From Microbacterium sp. cx-55 (GTDB taxonomy: Bacteria > Actinomycetota > Actinomycetes > Actinomycetales > Microbacteriaceae), in assembly GCF_021117345.1 (NCBI RefSeq), contig NZ_CP088261.1:2604001-2668000 (forward strand): a stretch of DNA of 64,000 bases. The letters are read 5' to 3'. A program made the translations under genes and the position numbers. A model generated the notes under the pieces. That model ran no database searches and had not been told where the DNA came from. It saw nothing but the letters and a program-made list of their open reading frames with translations. The stretch's first letter is position 1. Each line of letters starts with the position of its first letter. Below, one piece after another: positions 44,147 to 52,698 of this stretch.

Positions 44147-45346
44147 GTGACCGAACGCGCTCCCCTCTCCCGCAAGTTGTCCGCCATCGCCGAGTCCGCG
44201 ACCCTCAAGGTCGACGCGAAGGCCAAAGCCCTGCAGGCGGCGGGACGCCCCGTCATCTCCTACGCGGCCGGCGAACCCGACTTCGCCACCCCGCAGTTCG
44301 TGGTGGATGCGGCAGCGGAAGCACTGACCAACCCGGCCAACTTCCGGTACACCCCCGCCGCCGGGCTGCCCGTGCTGCGCGAGGCCATCGCCGCGAAGAC
44401 GCACCGCGACTCGGGTCTCGACGTCGAGCCCAGCCAGATCATCGTCACGAACGGTGGCAAGCAGGCGGTGTACCAGGCGTTCCAGGCGGTCGTGAATCCG
44501 GGCGACGAGGTGCTGCTGCCGGCCCCGTACTGGACGACCTACCCGGAGGCGATCCGCCTCGCCGACGGTACGCCGGTCGAGGTCTTCGCGGGCGCGGACC
44601 AGGACTACAAGGTCACCGTCGACCAGCTCGAAGCGGCCCGCACCCCCCGCACGACCGTGCTCGTGTTCGTGTCTCCTTCGAACCCGACCGGCGCCGTGTA
44701 CACGCCCGAAGAGACCCGCGCGATCGGCGAGTGGGCACTGCAGCACGGCATCTGGGTCATCACCGACGAGATCTACCAGAACCTGGTCTACGAGGGTGCG
44801 CGAGCGGTCTCGATCGTCGAGGCCGTGCCCGAACTGGCGGGCCAGACCCTGCTCGTCAACGGCGTCGCGAAGACGTACGCCATGACCGGATGGCGCGTCG
44901 GCTGGATGATCGGCCCGAAGGACGCCATCAAGGTCGCCGCCAACCTGCAGTCCCACCTGTCGAGCAACGTCAACAACATCGCCCAGCGCGCGGCGCTCGC
45001 CGCGCTCACCGGGCCGCAGACGGAGGCGGAAGAGATGCGGGTCGCCTTCGACCGCCGCCGCCGCCTGATCGTGTCGGAACTCGCCAAGATCGAGGGCGTT
45101 GCTGTGCCGAACCCGCTCGGCGCGTTCTACGTCTACCCCGACGTGCGCGGACTCCTCGGCCGCGAGTGGGCGGGCAGCACTCCGACCACGAGCCTCGAAC
45201 TCGCCGACCTCATCCTGGAAAAGGCCGAGGTCGCGGTCGTGCCCGGCGAAGCCTTCGGCCCGTCCGGCTACCTGCGGCTGTCGTACGCGCTCGGCGACGA
45301 CGCACTGCTCGAGGGCGTGCAGCGCCTGCAGACGCTCTTCGCCTGA
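44147..45346 (+). CDS. class-I PLP aminotransferase (aspartate aminotransferase-like)
   Basis: 399 residues, fold type I, AspC/AspB-like. It transfers amino groups between aspartate or related amino acids and 2-oxoglutarate. Motifs: [68 protein letters not shown] (PLP Lys) and the C-terminal GYLRLSYA. It begins at a GTG (44147); upstream sequence overlaps the divergent cofE. The last codons (CAGACGCTCTTCGCCTGA) are duplicated downstream as the first unit of a tandem array. Confidence 0.93.
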   Translation: MTERAPLSRKLSAIAESATLKVDAKAKALQAAGRPVISYAAGEPDFATPQFVVDAAAEALTNPANFRYTPAAGLPVLREAIAAKTHRDSGLDVEPSQIIVTNGGKQAVYQAFQAVVNPGDEVLLPAPYWTTYPEAIRLADGTPVEVFAGADQDYKVTVDQLEAARTPRTTVLVFVSPSNPTGAVYTPEETRAIGEWALQHGIWVITDEIYQNLVYEGARAVSIVEAVPELAGQTLLVNGVAKTYAMTGWRVGWMIGPKDAIKVAANLQSHLSSNVNNIAQRAALAALTGPQTEAEEMRVAFDRRRRLIVSELAKIEGVAVPNPLGAFYVYPDVRGLLGREWAGSTPTTSLELADLILEKAEVAVVPGEAFGPSGYLRLSYALGDDALLEGVQRLQTLFA

Positions 45347-45470
45347 GACGCTCTTCGGCTGGGCGGCTCCTCGCCTGGGGGCGCTCCTCGCCTGGGGGGC
45401 GCTCCTCGCCTGGGGGCGCTCCTCGCCTGGGGGCGCTCTTCGCCTGGGGGGGCTCCTCGCCTGGGCGGCT
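45331..45470. repeat. 16-17-bp minisatellite starting at the aminotransferase stop
   Basis: About eight imperfect units of GGCGCTCCTCGCCTGGG-like sequence. The first unit (GACGCTCTTCGCCTGA) contains the last codons and stop of the aminotransferase. The array thus looks like copies of the gene's own 3' end that expanded into the gap. The number of units probably varies between strains. Confidence 0.85.
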
Positions 45471-45487
45471 ACATCCGCATCCACTCC

Positions 45488-45563
45488 AGTCGTCGGATCG
45501 GACGCGGACTCACCGCCTCAACCGTCACAAACCGTGTACACCAGCCCCACCGATCCGACGACT
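45488..45563. repeat. inverted-repeat element, copy B
   Basis: AGTCGTCGGATCGG (45488-45501) and CCGATCCGACGACT (45550-45563) form a perfect 14-bp inverted repeat. The interior ACGCGGACTCACCGCCTC and CCAGCCCCA matches copy C almost base for base and copy A at its ends. After the right arm, GCGGAACCAC and a GCGGGCACTGTCG-like tail are also shared with copy C. Confidence 0.88.
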
Positions 45564-45670
45564 GCGGAACCACTACGGCCGCGCGGGCACTGTCGTGCCG
45601 CGTCGAGCGGCGGTCGCCCTCGTCCGGCGTCGCTGACGCGTCGCCGGCGCCTACCGGCAGCACCCGCCCC

Positions 45671-45745
45671 AGTCGTCGGATCAGACGCGGACTCACCGCC
45701 TCAACCGTCACAACCGTGCACACCAGCCCCACCGATCCGACGACT
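45671..45745. repeat. inverted-repeat element, copy C
   Basis: AGTCGTCGGATCAG (45671-45684) pairs at 13 of 14 positions with CCGATCCGACGACT (45732-45745). It is 183 bp from copy B in the same orientation, in the convergent gap between the aminotransferase and murB. Homology with copy B continues about 30 bp beyond the right arm, so the transposed or duplicated unit is larger than the palindrome. Confidence 0.88.
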
Positions 45746-45847
45746 GCGGAACCACGCGGGCCGCTCGGGCACTGTCGGGGCTCACGGGCCGCCCTCGACG
45801 TCGCGGCGGGCACACCGCACACCGCACCCGGCGCGCCCCGCCGGGGC

Positions 45848-46984
45848 CTAAAGCTCGACGCCGACCAGCACGGGTTCGGGCTGCAGGATGAGTCCGAACT
45901 CCTGCTGCACCCGCTGCTGGATGAACCGGGCGAGCTCGGCGAGCTCCTCGGCCCTCGCCCCGCCGCGGTTCGTCAACGCGAGCGCGTGCTTCGACGAAAC
46001 CGCCGCACGCGAGCGCGGCAGGTGGAATCCCTTGCCGATCCCCGCGTGTTCAATGAGCCACGCGGCGCTCACCTTCACCTGCACGGGCTGATCGACAGCA
46101 GGGGGCACGTAGCCGTCGAAGCTGTCGAGCGGAATGATCCGCATCGGCTCGATCACGGCCTGCATCGGCCAGCGCGGGCACGCGTCCGGAAGCGTGCGGG
46201 CGAACCGCTCCGACACGATCGCGTTCTGGAAAAACGAGCCGGCGGATGCGGTGTCGGCGTCCGTGGCATCGAGCACCATGCCCTTGCGGCGACGCGTCGC
46301 GAGCACGTGATCGCGCACCCAGGCGAGCGTCACGGTCGCACCGGGTGCGAGCCCGAGCGCCTGCCGCAGCTGTTCGCCGCGGATGGGGAACTCGCCGTGT
46401 CCGACCTCGACGAGTTGCAGCGTCACCGAAAGGATCACCGCACGGCGCGCGGGCACCGAACCGTAATGGTGCTTGAGTACCGAGGTGCGGAATCCGAGCT
46501 CGAGGTCGGCCGCCGGTACGACCGAGATCTCACCGGTTGCCTCGTCGATGAGTTCGACCTCGACGAGCGTCTCGGAGATGTCTTGCCCGTACGCGCCGAC
46601 GTTTTGCACGGGAGCGGCGCCCACGGTGCCCGGAATGCCCGACATCGCCGCGATGCCCGACAGCCCCTCGGCCACGGTGTACGCGACGAGCTCATCCCAG
46701 TCGTGTCCCGCCTGAACGCGCAGGCGCACGGTCCCCTCGGGGCCGCCGCCGACTCGTTCGATGCCGCGCGTGAGCATGCGGACGACGGTGCCGTCGAAGG
46801 GCTCATCGCCGACCAGCAGGTTCGATCCGCCACCGATCACGAACCACTCGTCACCCGCGGCCCAGATCGACCGCAGCGCCTCCACGAGCTCGTCGCGCGT
46901 GCGCGCTTCGGCCATGCTCGTGGGCGCCGCGCCGGTCTGCAGCGTCGTGAGCCGCGAAAGCGGGAGGGGGTCGATCTCGGTCAT
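45848..46984 (-). CDS. murB: UDP-N-acetylmuramate dehydrogenase
   Basis: 378 residues. It reduces UDP-GlcNAc-enolpyruvate with NADPH to UDP-MurNAc in peptidoglycan synthesis. FAD-binding motif IGGGSNLLVGDE, the GIPGTVGAAPVQNVGAYGQ loop, the catalytic Ser in SAGSFFQNAIV and the final LQPEPVLVG with catalytic Glu are all present. Length fits the type I form. It ends a three-gene operon with the two dehydratase-like genes. Confidence 0.96.
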   Translation of the reverse strand: MTEIDPLPLSRLTTLQTGAAPTSMAEARTRDELVEALRSIWAAGDEWFVIGGGSNLLVGDEPFDGTVVRMLTRGIERVGGGPEGTVRLRVQAGHDWDELVAYTVAEGLSGIAAMSGIPGTVGAAPVQNVGAYGQDISETLVEVELIDEATGEISVVPAADLELGFRTSVLKHHYGSVPARRAVILSVTLQLVEVGHGEFPIRGEQLRQALGLAPGATVTLAWVRDHVLATRRRKGMVLDATDADTASAGSFFQNAIVSERFARTLPDACPRWPMQAVIEPMRIIPLDSFDGYVPPAVDQPVQVKVSAAWLIEHAGIGKGFHLPRSRAAVSSKHALALTNRGGARAEELAELARFIQQRVQQEFGLILQPEPVLVGVEL

Positions 46985-46985
46985 C

Positions 46986-47393
46986 TCAGACCAGCCGGAT
47001 CCGCACCTGCGCCTTGCCGAGCACGGTCGTGTCGGCGTGCGTCACGGTGAGGTCGATGCGGGCGGACTCGTCGTCGAGCGCGCCGACGGTCGCGACGACG
47101 CGCACATCGGCGCCGTCCTCCGGGTGCACGACCACGGGCCGGGTGAACCGCACGCCGTACTCCGTGATGCGTCCGGAGTCCTCGAGCCAGGGCACGAGCG
47201 TCTCGATCGAAAGGCCCATCGTCAGCATCCCGTGGGCGAGCACACCCGGCAGTCCGACGCGGGCCGCCACGTCGTCGCGGTAGTGGATGGGGTTGAAGTC
47301 TCCGGATGCGCCGGCGTACCGCACGAGCGATTCACGCGTCAGGTGCACGTCGCGTTCTGCGACGACCTGTCCGATCTCGAGCACGTCGCTCAC
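46986..47393 (-). CDS. MaoC-family dehydratase, HadB-like
   Basis: 135 residues, hot-dog fold with the hydratase-2 motif YAGASGDFNPIHYRDDVA (catalytic Asp and His). The partner at 47390-47836 lacks this motif. The two-gene HadA/HadB pattern, the 4-base overlap and the order before murB are conserved in Actinobacteria. In mycobacteria HadAB dehydrates beta-hydroxyacyl-ACP in FAS-II. Microbacteriaceae make no mycolic acids, so the substrate here is open. Confidence 0.88.
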   Translation of the reverse strand: MSDVLEIGQVVAERDVHLTRESLVRYAGASGDFNPIHYRDDVAARVGLPGVLAHGMLTMGLSIETLVPWLEDSGRITEYGVRFTRPVVVHPEDGADVRVVATVGALDDESARIDLTVTHADTTVLGKAQVRIRLV

Positions 47394-47836
47394 TCTTCTC
47401 CCCCGATCAGCAGGACCGAGGTCGTGGTGACGACGTGGGCGCCGTCCGCATCCGTCACGTCGGCCTCGCTCGTGACCATCGCGCCCTTGCCGATGGCGCG
47501 GACGCCGGTGACCCGCAGCCGGGCGACCAGTTCGTCGCCGGCGACGATCGGACGCGAGTAGCGGAACCGCTGCTCGGCGTGGATGGCGCGCTCGAGCACG
47601 ATGCCGGAGTCGGGCTCGGCGAGCAGCTGCTGCATCGTGAGATCTTGGATGACCATCGCGAACGTCGGCGGAGCGACCACGTCGGCGTACCCGAGGGCGG
47701 CGGCGGCGCTCACATCGGTGTGCTGAGGATCCGTGGCGAAGACGGCGCGAGCGAACTCGCGCACCTTCTCACGGCCGACGAGGTACGGCGGCGTCGGCGC
47801 GAAGGCGCGACCGAGCAGCTCGGGATTCACGGGCAT
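47390..47836 (-). CDS. FAS1-like dehydratase-domain protein, HadA-like
   Basis: 148 residues with the N-terminal MaoC-like dehydratase domain (YLVGREKVREFARAVFA, and VAPPTFAMVIQ). It lacks the catalytic hydratase-2 Asp/His motif, as expected of the structural HadA/HadC subunit that pairs with HadB. Its stop overlaps the HadB-like start by four bases (ATGA), so the heterodimer is produced in balance. First gene of the hadA-hadB-murB operon. Confidence 0.87.
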   Translation of the reverse strand: MPVNPELLGRAFAPTPPYLVGREKVREFARAVFATDPQHTDVSAAAALGYADVVAPPTFAMVIQDLTMQQLLAEPDSGIVLERAIHAEQRFRYSRPIVAGDELVARLRVTGVRAIGKGAMVTSEADVTDADGAHVVTTTSVLLIGGEE

Positions 47837-47891
47837 ACCATCATCCTACCGAGCGGTTCCGACGGCGCTCCGGCCCGGCGCCGGACGAAAC

Positions 47892-47990
47892 CGCTGACGC
47901 CCGACCACGGCGGATCACCGCTGACGCCCGAGCACGGCGGATCAGCGCCGACGCCCGAGCGCGGCGGATCAGCGCTGACGGCCTCGGATC
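47892..47990. repeat. 27-bp minisatellite at the tauE-like stop codon
   Basis: Three full 27-bp units (47892-47918, 47919-47945, 47946-47972), each containing CGCTGACGCCCGA and CGGCGGATCA-like blocks, and a partial fourth that runs into the TauE-like gene's last codons. On the minus strand the gene's TGA (47971-47969) lies inside a unit, so the stop region has been copied downstream. Confidence 0.85.
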
Positions 47991-48772
47991 GCCTTGATCG
48001 ACATCTGCGTGCCGATGAACACGAGGAACGCCGCGAACAGGATGTTGGCGACCGCGGGGTCGAGGAGGGTCGCGATCCAGGCGCCGAGCGCCGTCGTCGT
48101 ACACGCCGCGATGCCGACGGTCGCGGCGGCCACGAGGTCCACGTTCTTCCGCCGCAGGTTGCCGATCGTGCCCGACACCGCGGTCGGAATCATGAAGAGC
48201 AGCGACGTGCCCTTGGCCTGCAGGTCGCTCGCACCGAACAGCAGCATCAGGATCGGCACGACGATGACGCCGCCGCCGACACCGATGAGTCCAGCCATGA
48301 TGCCGGTGAACACGCCGACGACCACGAGCGCGACGCCCGACCAGATCGTCAGTTCGATCTCGGAGTCACGCGAAGGAACCACGATGAACAGACTCACGAT
48401 GACGACGACGATGAACGCGACGAAGCCCCAACGCAGCGCCGTCTGCGAGATGCGCGGCAGCAGCCAGGTACCGATCTGCGCCCCGACGACCGCGCCGACG
48501 GCGAGCAGGATGGCGGGAACCCACGCGACCGAGCCGTGCACCGCGTAGGAGATGACGCCCACGGTCGCGGTCGGCACGATCGCGGCGAGCGACGTGCCGG
48601 CGGCGAGCCGCTGATCGAACTTCAGGAACATCACCAGCAGCGGCACGATGACCGTTCCGCCGCCGACGCCGAAGAGTCCGGAGAGGAGGCCGGCCAGCAG
48701 GCCGGTGCCGATGCAGGCCGCGAAGAATGCGGGGGTACGCGCGGCGAACACGCGTGCGGGGGCGTCTGTCAC
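47969..48772 (-). CDS. sulfite exporter TauE/SafE-family permease
   Basis: 267 residues with about eight membrane helices in two homologous halves; GLLSGLFGVGGGTVIVPLLVMF and GLIGVGGGVIVVPILMLLFG are the repeated family motif. TauE/SafE proteins export sulfite or sulfoacetate, or move other organic anions. No sulfur-metabolism gene is adjacent, so the substrate is unresolved. Its stop codon lies in a minisatellite unit. Confidence 0.9.
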   Translation of the reverse strand: MTDAPARVFAARTPAFFAACIGTGLLAGLLSGLFGVGGGTVIVPLLVMFLKFDQRLAAGTSLAAIVPTATVGVISYAVHGSVAWVPAILLAVGAVVGAQIGTWLLPRISQTALRWGFVAFIVVVIVSLFIVVPSRDSEIELTIWSGVALVVVGVFTGIMAGLIGVGGGVIVVPILMLLFGASDLQAKGTSLLFMIPTAVSGTIGNLRRKNVDLVAAATVGIAACTTTALGAWIATLLDPAVANILFAAFLVFIGTQMSIKAIRGRQR

Positions 48773-48878
48773 GGAGGCGAGCCTACCGCCGTCGCCGACC
48801 TCGGTCGGTCCGCCGTCGCTGCGTTTCGCGCCGAAAGGCGCTCACGGGCTGCGATGACGGACCGACCGGGCTCACGCG

Positions 48879-49892
48879 TTACTGGACGGACCAGCCGCCG
48901 TCGGAGGCGAGGATCGCACCGTTGATGTTCACACCGTCATCCGACAGCAGGAACGTGATGGATGCGGCGAGCTGCTCCGCGGTCGCGATCGTCGGGATCG
49001 CGGACTGGAACGGCTGCAGCCGCGCCTGACCGGCTGCCGACACGTTCGGGGGGAACGGGATGCCGGTCGCGACGCCGCCGGGGGCGACCGCGTTGACCCG
49101 GATGCCGGCCGGGCCGTACATGAAGGCCGCCGACTTCGTCATCCCGACGACGCCGTGCTTGGAGACGGTATAGGCGTTGCCCGACGCGTTGCCGCGGAGC
49201 CCGGCTTCGGAGGCGACGTTCACGATCGAGCCGCGACCGGCGTCGACCATCGCGGGCAGCACCGCACGGCTGAGCTTGAAGGAGCCGGTCAGGTTGACCC
49301 CGATCACCCGGTCCCACATCGCGTCGGTCGTCTCGTGCAGCGGCGAGAAGTCGTCGTTGATGCCGGCGATGTTCGCGAGCGCGTCGATGCGCCCGCCGGC
49401 GGCCGCGACGATCTCGTCGACCGATTCCTGCCGGGTGATGTCTCCGGCGACGGTCACGATGTCCGCATCCGGCAGTTCCGCCGAGAACTCCGCGAGACGC
49501 TCCGCCGAGATGTCGACGGCGACGACCTTGCCGCCCTCGCGCGCGACGCGCGACGCCGTGGCCCGCCCGATTCCGGATGCCGCGCCGGTCACGATGACGG
49601 TCTTTCCGGCGAAGCGGCCGGAGGACAGGCGCTCGACCCAGCCCGCCGCCTCCGATTCTTCGGGGATGACTCCGCCGTTCACGGCGCGGACGAGGTCGTC
49701 GATCACCGATTGCGGCAGCTGACCCTGGCTGAGCGCGACGAGTTGCTGCAGCGGCAGTCCCTTGACGGGCGCGAAGCTCTCCTCGGTGCCGCCGGACTGC
49801 GCGAGCAGCCCGCGGACCAGGTCGCCGCCGACCGGGTGCTCGAGCCAGGCTCCGATGGTGCTGTTCGCGGTGAGGACGGTGTTGTCTCTCAT
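48879..49892 (-). CDS. SDR oxidoreductase with GH3-tail-like N-terminal domain
   Basis: 337 residues. The C-terminal 250 are a classical short-chain dehydrogenase: cofactor motif VTGAASGIGRATA (about 98-110), NAG-equivalent ANIAGIN, and catalytic NVASEAGLRG with YTVSKHG (Ser-Tyr-Lys). The first ~85 residues (TANSTIGAWLEHPVGGDLVRGLL... and PLQQLVALSQG) are not part of the SDR fold. They resemble the short helical tail seen at the C-terminus of some actinobacterial GH3 beta-glucosidases. It is divergent from a TetR gene with a palindrome between, so probably TetR-repressed. Substrate unknown. Confidence 0.87.
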   Translation of the reverse strand: MRDNTVLTANSTIGAWLEHPVGGDLVRGLLAQSGGTEESFAPVKGLPLQQLVALSQGQLPQSVIDDLVRAVNGGVIPEESEAAGWVERLSSGRFAGKTVIVTGAASGIGRATASRVAREGGKVVAVDISAERLAEFSAELPDADIVTVAGDITRQESVDEIVAAAGGRIDALANIAGINDDFSPLHETTDAMWDRVIGVNLTGSFKLSRAVLPAMVDAGRGSIVNVASEAGLRGNASGNAYTVSKHGVVGMTKSAAFMYGPAGIRVNAVAPGGVATGIPFPPNVSAAGQARLQPFQSAIPTIATAEQLAASITFLLSDDGVNINGAILASDGGWSVQ

Positions 49893-49953
49893 GATTGTTC
49901 CTTTCGTAGTGGTGCTGCCTGCTCACGCGGACACCCACGGCATGAGGGTTTAA

Positions 49954-49965
49954 TCCCGCGCGGGA
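49954..49965. promoter_or_regulatory. TCCCGCGCGGGA palindromic operator
   Basis: A perfect 12-bp palindrome with AT-rich flanks (TTTAA on one side and AATAC on the other), 19 bases before the TetR start and 62 before the SDR start. The TetR-family product is the likely ligand. Confidence 0.7.
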
Positions 49966-49983
49966 AATACTACGCTGGGGCGA

Positions 49984-50664
49984 GTGGGAACTCCAAGTGA
50001 ATCCGAGAGCGCTGTGCCGCAGCGGCGCGGCCGCGGCGAACGTGCCGGCCTCGACCGCGCCACGATCCTCGCCGCCGCACGCACGGTCGATGCCGCCAAG
50101 CTCACGATGCAGGGCCTGGCCGACCTCCTCGGCGTCGACCGCAAGGCGCTGCACCATCACGTGAGCGGGCGCGAAGCCCTCCTCGAATTGCTCGCCGAAG
50201 ACACCTTCCTCGCCAGGATGAGCGCGGTCGGCATCCCGGACGACGCCTCCTGGAAAGACGCCTGCCGCATCTTCGCCGACGCGATGCGGCGCGCGCTCGT
50301 CGACTCTGGCCCGCTCATGTCGCACTTCCGGGTCTCATCGCAGGTGACCCTCGCGTCGGTGCGCCCGGCCGAGATCGTGCTGGAACGGATGCTGGCCGCG
50401 GGCTTCGACGACGATACTGCGGGCCGCGGGCTGCTCCTCCTGACCACCGTCAGCGTCGGTTTCGCGCGCGAGCAGCTCTCCGCATCCGGCGCCGACGGGC
50501 ATCCGCACGTCCGGAACTTCCGCGACATGCTCGCGCACGCCGACGCGGACGACCTGGGCGCGCTGCGCCGACTCGACCGCCGGGACTTCGACGCCTACGG
50601 CGACGAGCAGTTCCGCTTCGACATCGACGCGTTCCTCACGGCGATGTCGACGTACATCCCCTGA
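49984..50664 (+). CDS. TetR-family regulator
   Basis: 226 residues: helix-turn-helix near 25-70 (LTMQGLADLLGVDRKALHHHVSGREALLELL) and a variable ligand/dimer domain. Unusually, HHHVSGREALL has three His in the recognition helix (the TetR/AcrR proteins more often have Tyr-x-His). Starts with a GTG at 49984. It probably represses itself and the divergent SDR through the palindrome 49954-49965. Confidence 0.9.
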   Translation: MGTPSESESAVPQRRGRGERAGLDRATILAAARTVDAAKLTMQGLADLLGVDRKALHHHVSGREALLELLAEDTFLARMSAVGIPDDASWKDACRIFADAMRRALVDSGPLMSHFRVSSQVTLASVRPAEIVLERMLAAGFDDDTAGRGLLLLTTVSVGFAREQLSASGADGHPHVRNFRDMLAHADADDLGALRRLDRRDFDAYGDEQFRFDIDAFLTAMSTYIP

Positions 50665-50706
50665 CACCTCACATCACGACACCCGCCGACGGGCTGGCGC
50701 GGAGGA

Positions 50707-51309
50707 TCAGCGGAGCGTGCGCCGGGCGCTGATCTGACCCGTGTCGAAGCCCATCAGGTGCAGGCCGCCGTGGAAGCGCGCGTGCTCGATCTTGATGCAG
50801 CGATCCATGACAACCGTGAGGCCCTTCGCCTCGCCGTCGCGGGCCGCATCCTCGTTCCAGATACCGAGCTGCGCCCACACCGTCGGCGCGCCCACGGCGA
50901 GCGCATCGTCGATCACCGAGGGCAGGTCGGACGCCTTGCGGAACACGTCGACGATGTCGGGCACCTCCGGGAGGGACGCGAGATCGGGGTACGCCTTCTG
51001 CCCGAGGATCACGTCGGCGTTCGGGTTCACGAAGTACACGCGGTAGTCCGAGGACTGCTGCAGGTAGGTCCCCACGAAGTAGCTGGATCGCGCGGGATTC
51101 GCGGACGCCCCGACGATCGCGACGCTCTTCGCCGCCCGCAGGATGCGGAGCCGCTCCTTCGCGGAGGGGCCCTCCCAGGTGCGCTGCGACTTCAGCAGCT
51201 TCGCGAGCGGCGAGTTCGCCGGCAGCGCGCACGTGAGACCGTTCGGGAGCCGCGTCGAAATCGTCTCCGCCTCGGTGGCGTGTCCCGGGGCGATCGAATC
51301 GGCCATCAT
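50707..51309 (-). CDS. CoA-binding (YccU-type) protein
   Basis: 200 residues with a CoA-binding Rossmann domain (AKSVAIVGASANPARSSYFVGTYLQ and YFVNPNADVILGQKAYPDLASLP), similar to E. coli YccU/YneT. The role is not established. ATG at 51309 overlaps the stop of the MetY gene by four bases (ATGA), so the two are coupled. The link between MetY and a CoA-binding protein recurs in Actinobacteria. Confidence 0.87.
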   Translation of the reverse strand: MMADSIAPGHATEAETISTRLPNGLTCALPANSPLAKLLKSQRTWEGPSAKERLRILRAAKSVAIVGASANPARSSYFVGTYLQQSSDYRVYFVNPNADVILGQKAYPDLASLPEVPDIVDVFRKASDLPSVIDDALAVGAPTVWAQLGIWNEDAARDGEAKGLTVVMDRCIKIEHARFHGGLHLMGFDTGQISARRTLR

Positions 51310-52595
51310 GCCTCCTGTACGGCGGCGAGCGCCTGATCGAGGTCGTAGAGGATGTCGTCGACATCTTCGATGCCGACGCTGATGCGAACGAGCCCGGGAA
51401 GCACTCCTCCGTCGAGCAGCTGCTGCTCGGTGAGCTGCGCGTGGGTCGTGGAGGCCGGATGCAGCACCAGGGTCTTCGCGTCGCCGATGTTGGCCAGGTG
51501 GCTGGCGAGGTCGAGCGACTCGATGAACGTCTTACCCGCCGCGCGTCCGCCCTTGACGCCGAACCCGAAGACGGCGCCCGGCCCCTCCGGCAGATATTTC
51601 TTCGCGCGCTCGTGATGCGGATGCTGCGGCAGCCCCGCCCAGTTGACGTACTCCACGCGCGGGTCGGCGTCGAGCCACTCCGCGACGATGCGGGCGTTCT
51701 CGACGTGCGCCTTCATGCGGAAGGGCAGCGTCTCGACCCCTTGGGCGAGCAGGAATGCGGAGTGCGGCGCGAGCGCCGGTCCGATGTCACGCAGCTGTTC
51801 GGCGCGCAGGCGCGTGAGGAAGGCGTACTCGCCGAAGTTTCCCGACCACTCGAGCCCGCCGTAGCTCGGCACGGGCTCGGTGTACAGCGGGAACCGGTCG
51901 TTCTGCCAGTCGAATCGGCCGGACTCGACCACCACTCCGCCGAGGGTCGTGCCGTGCCCGCCGAGGAACTTCGTCGCGGAGTGCACGACGATGTCGGCGC
52001 CCCATTCGATCGGACGACACAAATACGGGGTCGCGACCGTCGAGTCGATGATGAGCGGCACGCCCGCATCGCGGGCGACGGCGGCGAGACCCTCGATGTC
52101 GGCGATCTCACCGGACGGGTTGGCCACCGTCTCGGCGAAGATCGCCTTGGTCTGCGGCGTCACGGCGGCGGCGTACGCGGCAGGGTCGGAGGAGGCGACG
52201 AACGTCGTCTGCACACCGAAGCGGCGAAGCGTGACGTCGAGCTGGGTGATCGACCCGCCGTACAGGTTCGCGCTCGCGACGATGTGGTCGCCGGCACCGG
52301 CGAGCGAGGCGAACGTGATGAACTGCGCCGACAGTCCGCTCGAGGTGGCGACGGCACCGAGGCCCTGCTCGAGTGACGCGATCCGCTCCTCGAAGGAGGC
52401 GGTCGTCGGGTTCGCGAGCCGGCTGTAGATGTTGCCGTACTTCTGCAGCGCGAAACGGGCGGCGGCATCATCCGTGTCGTCGAAGACGAAGGATCCCGAC
52501 TGGTAGATCGGCAGCGCGCGGGCGCCCGTCACCGGGTCGGGGATGTTGCCGGCGTGGATGGCACGCGTGCGGAAGCCGTATTCGCGGTCTGCCAT
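51306..52595 (-). CDS. metY: O-acetylhomoserine sulfhydrylase
   Basis: 429 residues, PLP Cys/Met metabolism family. It makes homocysteine from O-acetylhomoserine and sulfide. The PLP Lys lies in VHSATKFLGGHGTTLGG; the N-terminal YGFRTRAIHAGNIPDPVTGARALPIYQ is MetY-specific. I chose the ATG at 52595 (MADREYG), with AAGGGTC eight bases upstream; the longer frame is not homologous. No SAM riboswitch is visible in its ~100-base leader. Confidence 0.95.
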   Translation of the reverse strand: MADREYGFRTRAIHAGNIPDPVTGARALPIYQSGSFVFDDTDDAAARFALQKYGNIYSRLANPTTASFEERIASLEQGLGAVATSSGLSAQFITFASLAGAGDHIVASANLYGGSITQLDVTLRRFGVQTTFVASSDPAAYAAAVTPQTKAIFAETVANPSGEIADIEGLAAVARDAGVPLIIDSTVATPYLCRPIEWGADIVVHSATKFLGGHGTTLGGVVVESGRFDWQNDRFPLYTEPVPSYGGLEWSGNFGEYAFLTRLRAEQLRDIGPALAPHSAFLLAQGVETLPFRMKAHVENARIVAEWLDADPRVEYVNWAGLPQHPHHERAKKYLPEGPGAVFGFGVKGGRAAGKTFIESLDLASHLANIGDAKTLVLHPASTTHAQLTEQQLLDGGVLPGLVRISVGIEDVDDILYDLDQALAAVQEA

Positions 52596-52698
52596 GGTGC
52601 GGACCCTTCGGGTCGGAGTCTGGGGGCCTCCCGAGCCTAGCCGCGCCGCGGATGCTGCCGGCCGATCGGCGACCCCCACCGTAATAGTGCGGCGGGGG

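Noticed and set aside
45331..45745. Possible CRISPR array between the aminotransferase and murB
   Set aside because: Units are contiguous with no unique spacers, and no cas gene is present; the rest is the inverted-repeat element.
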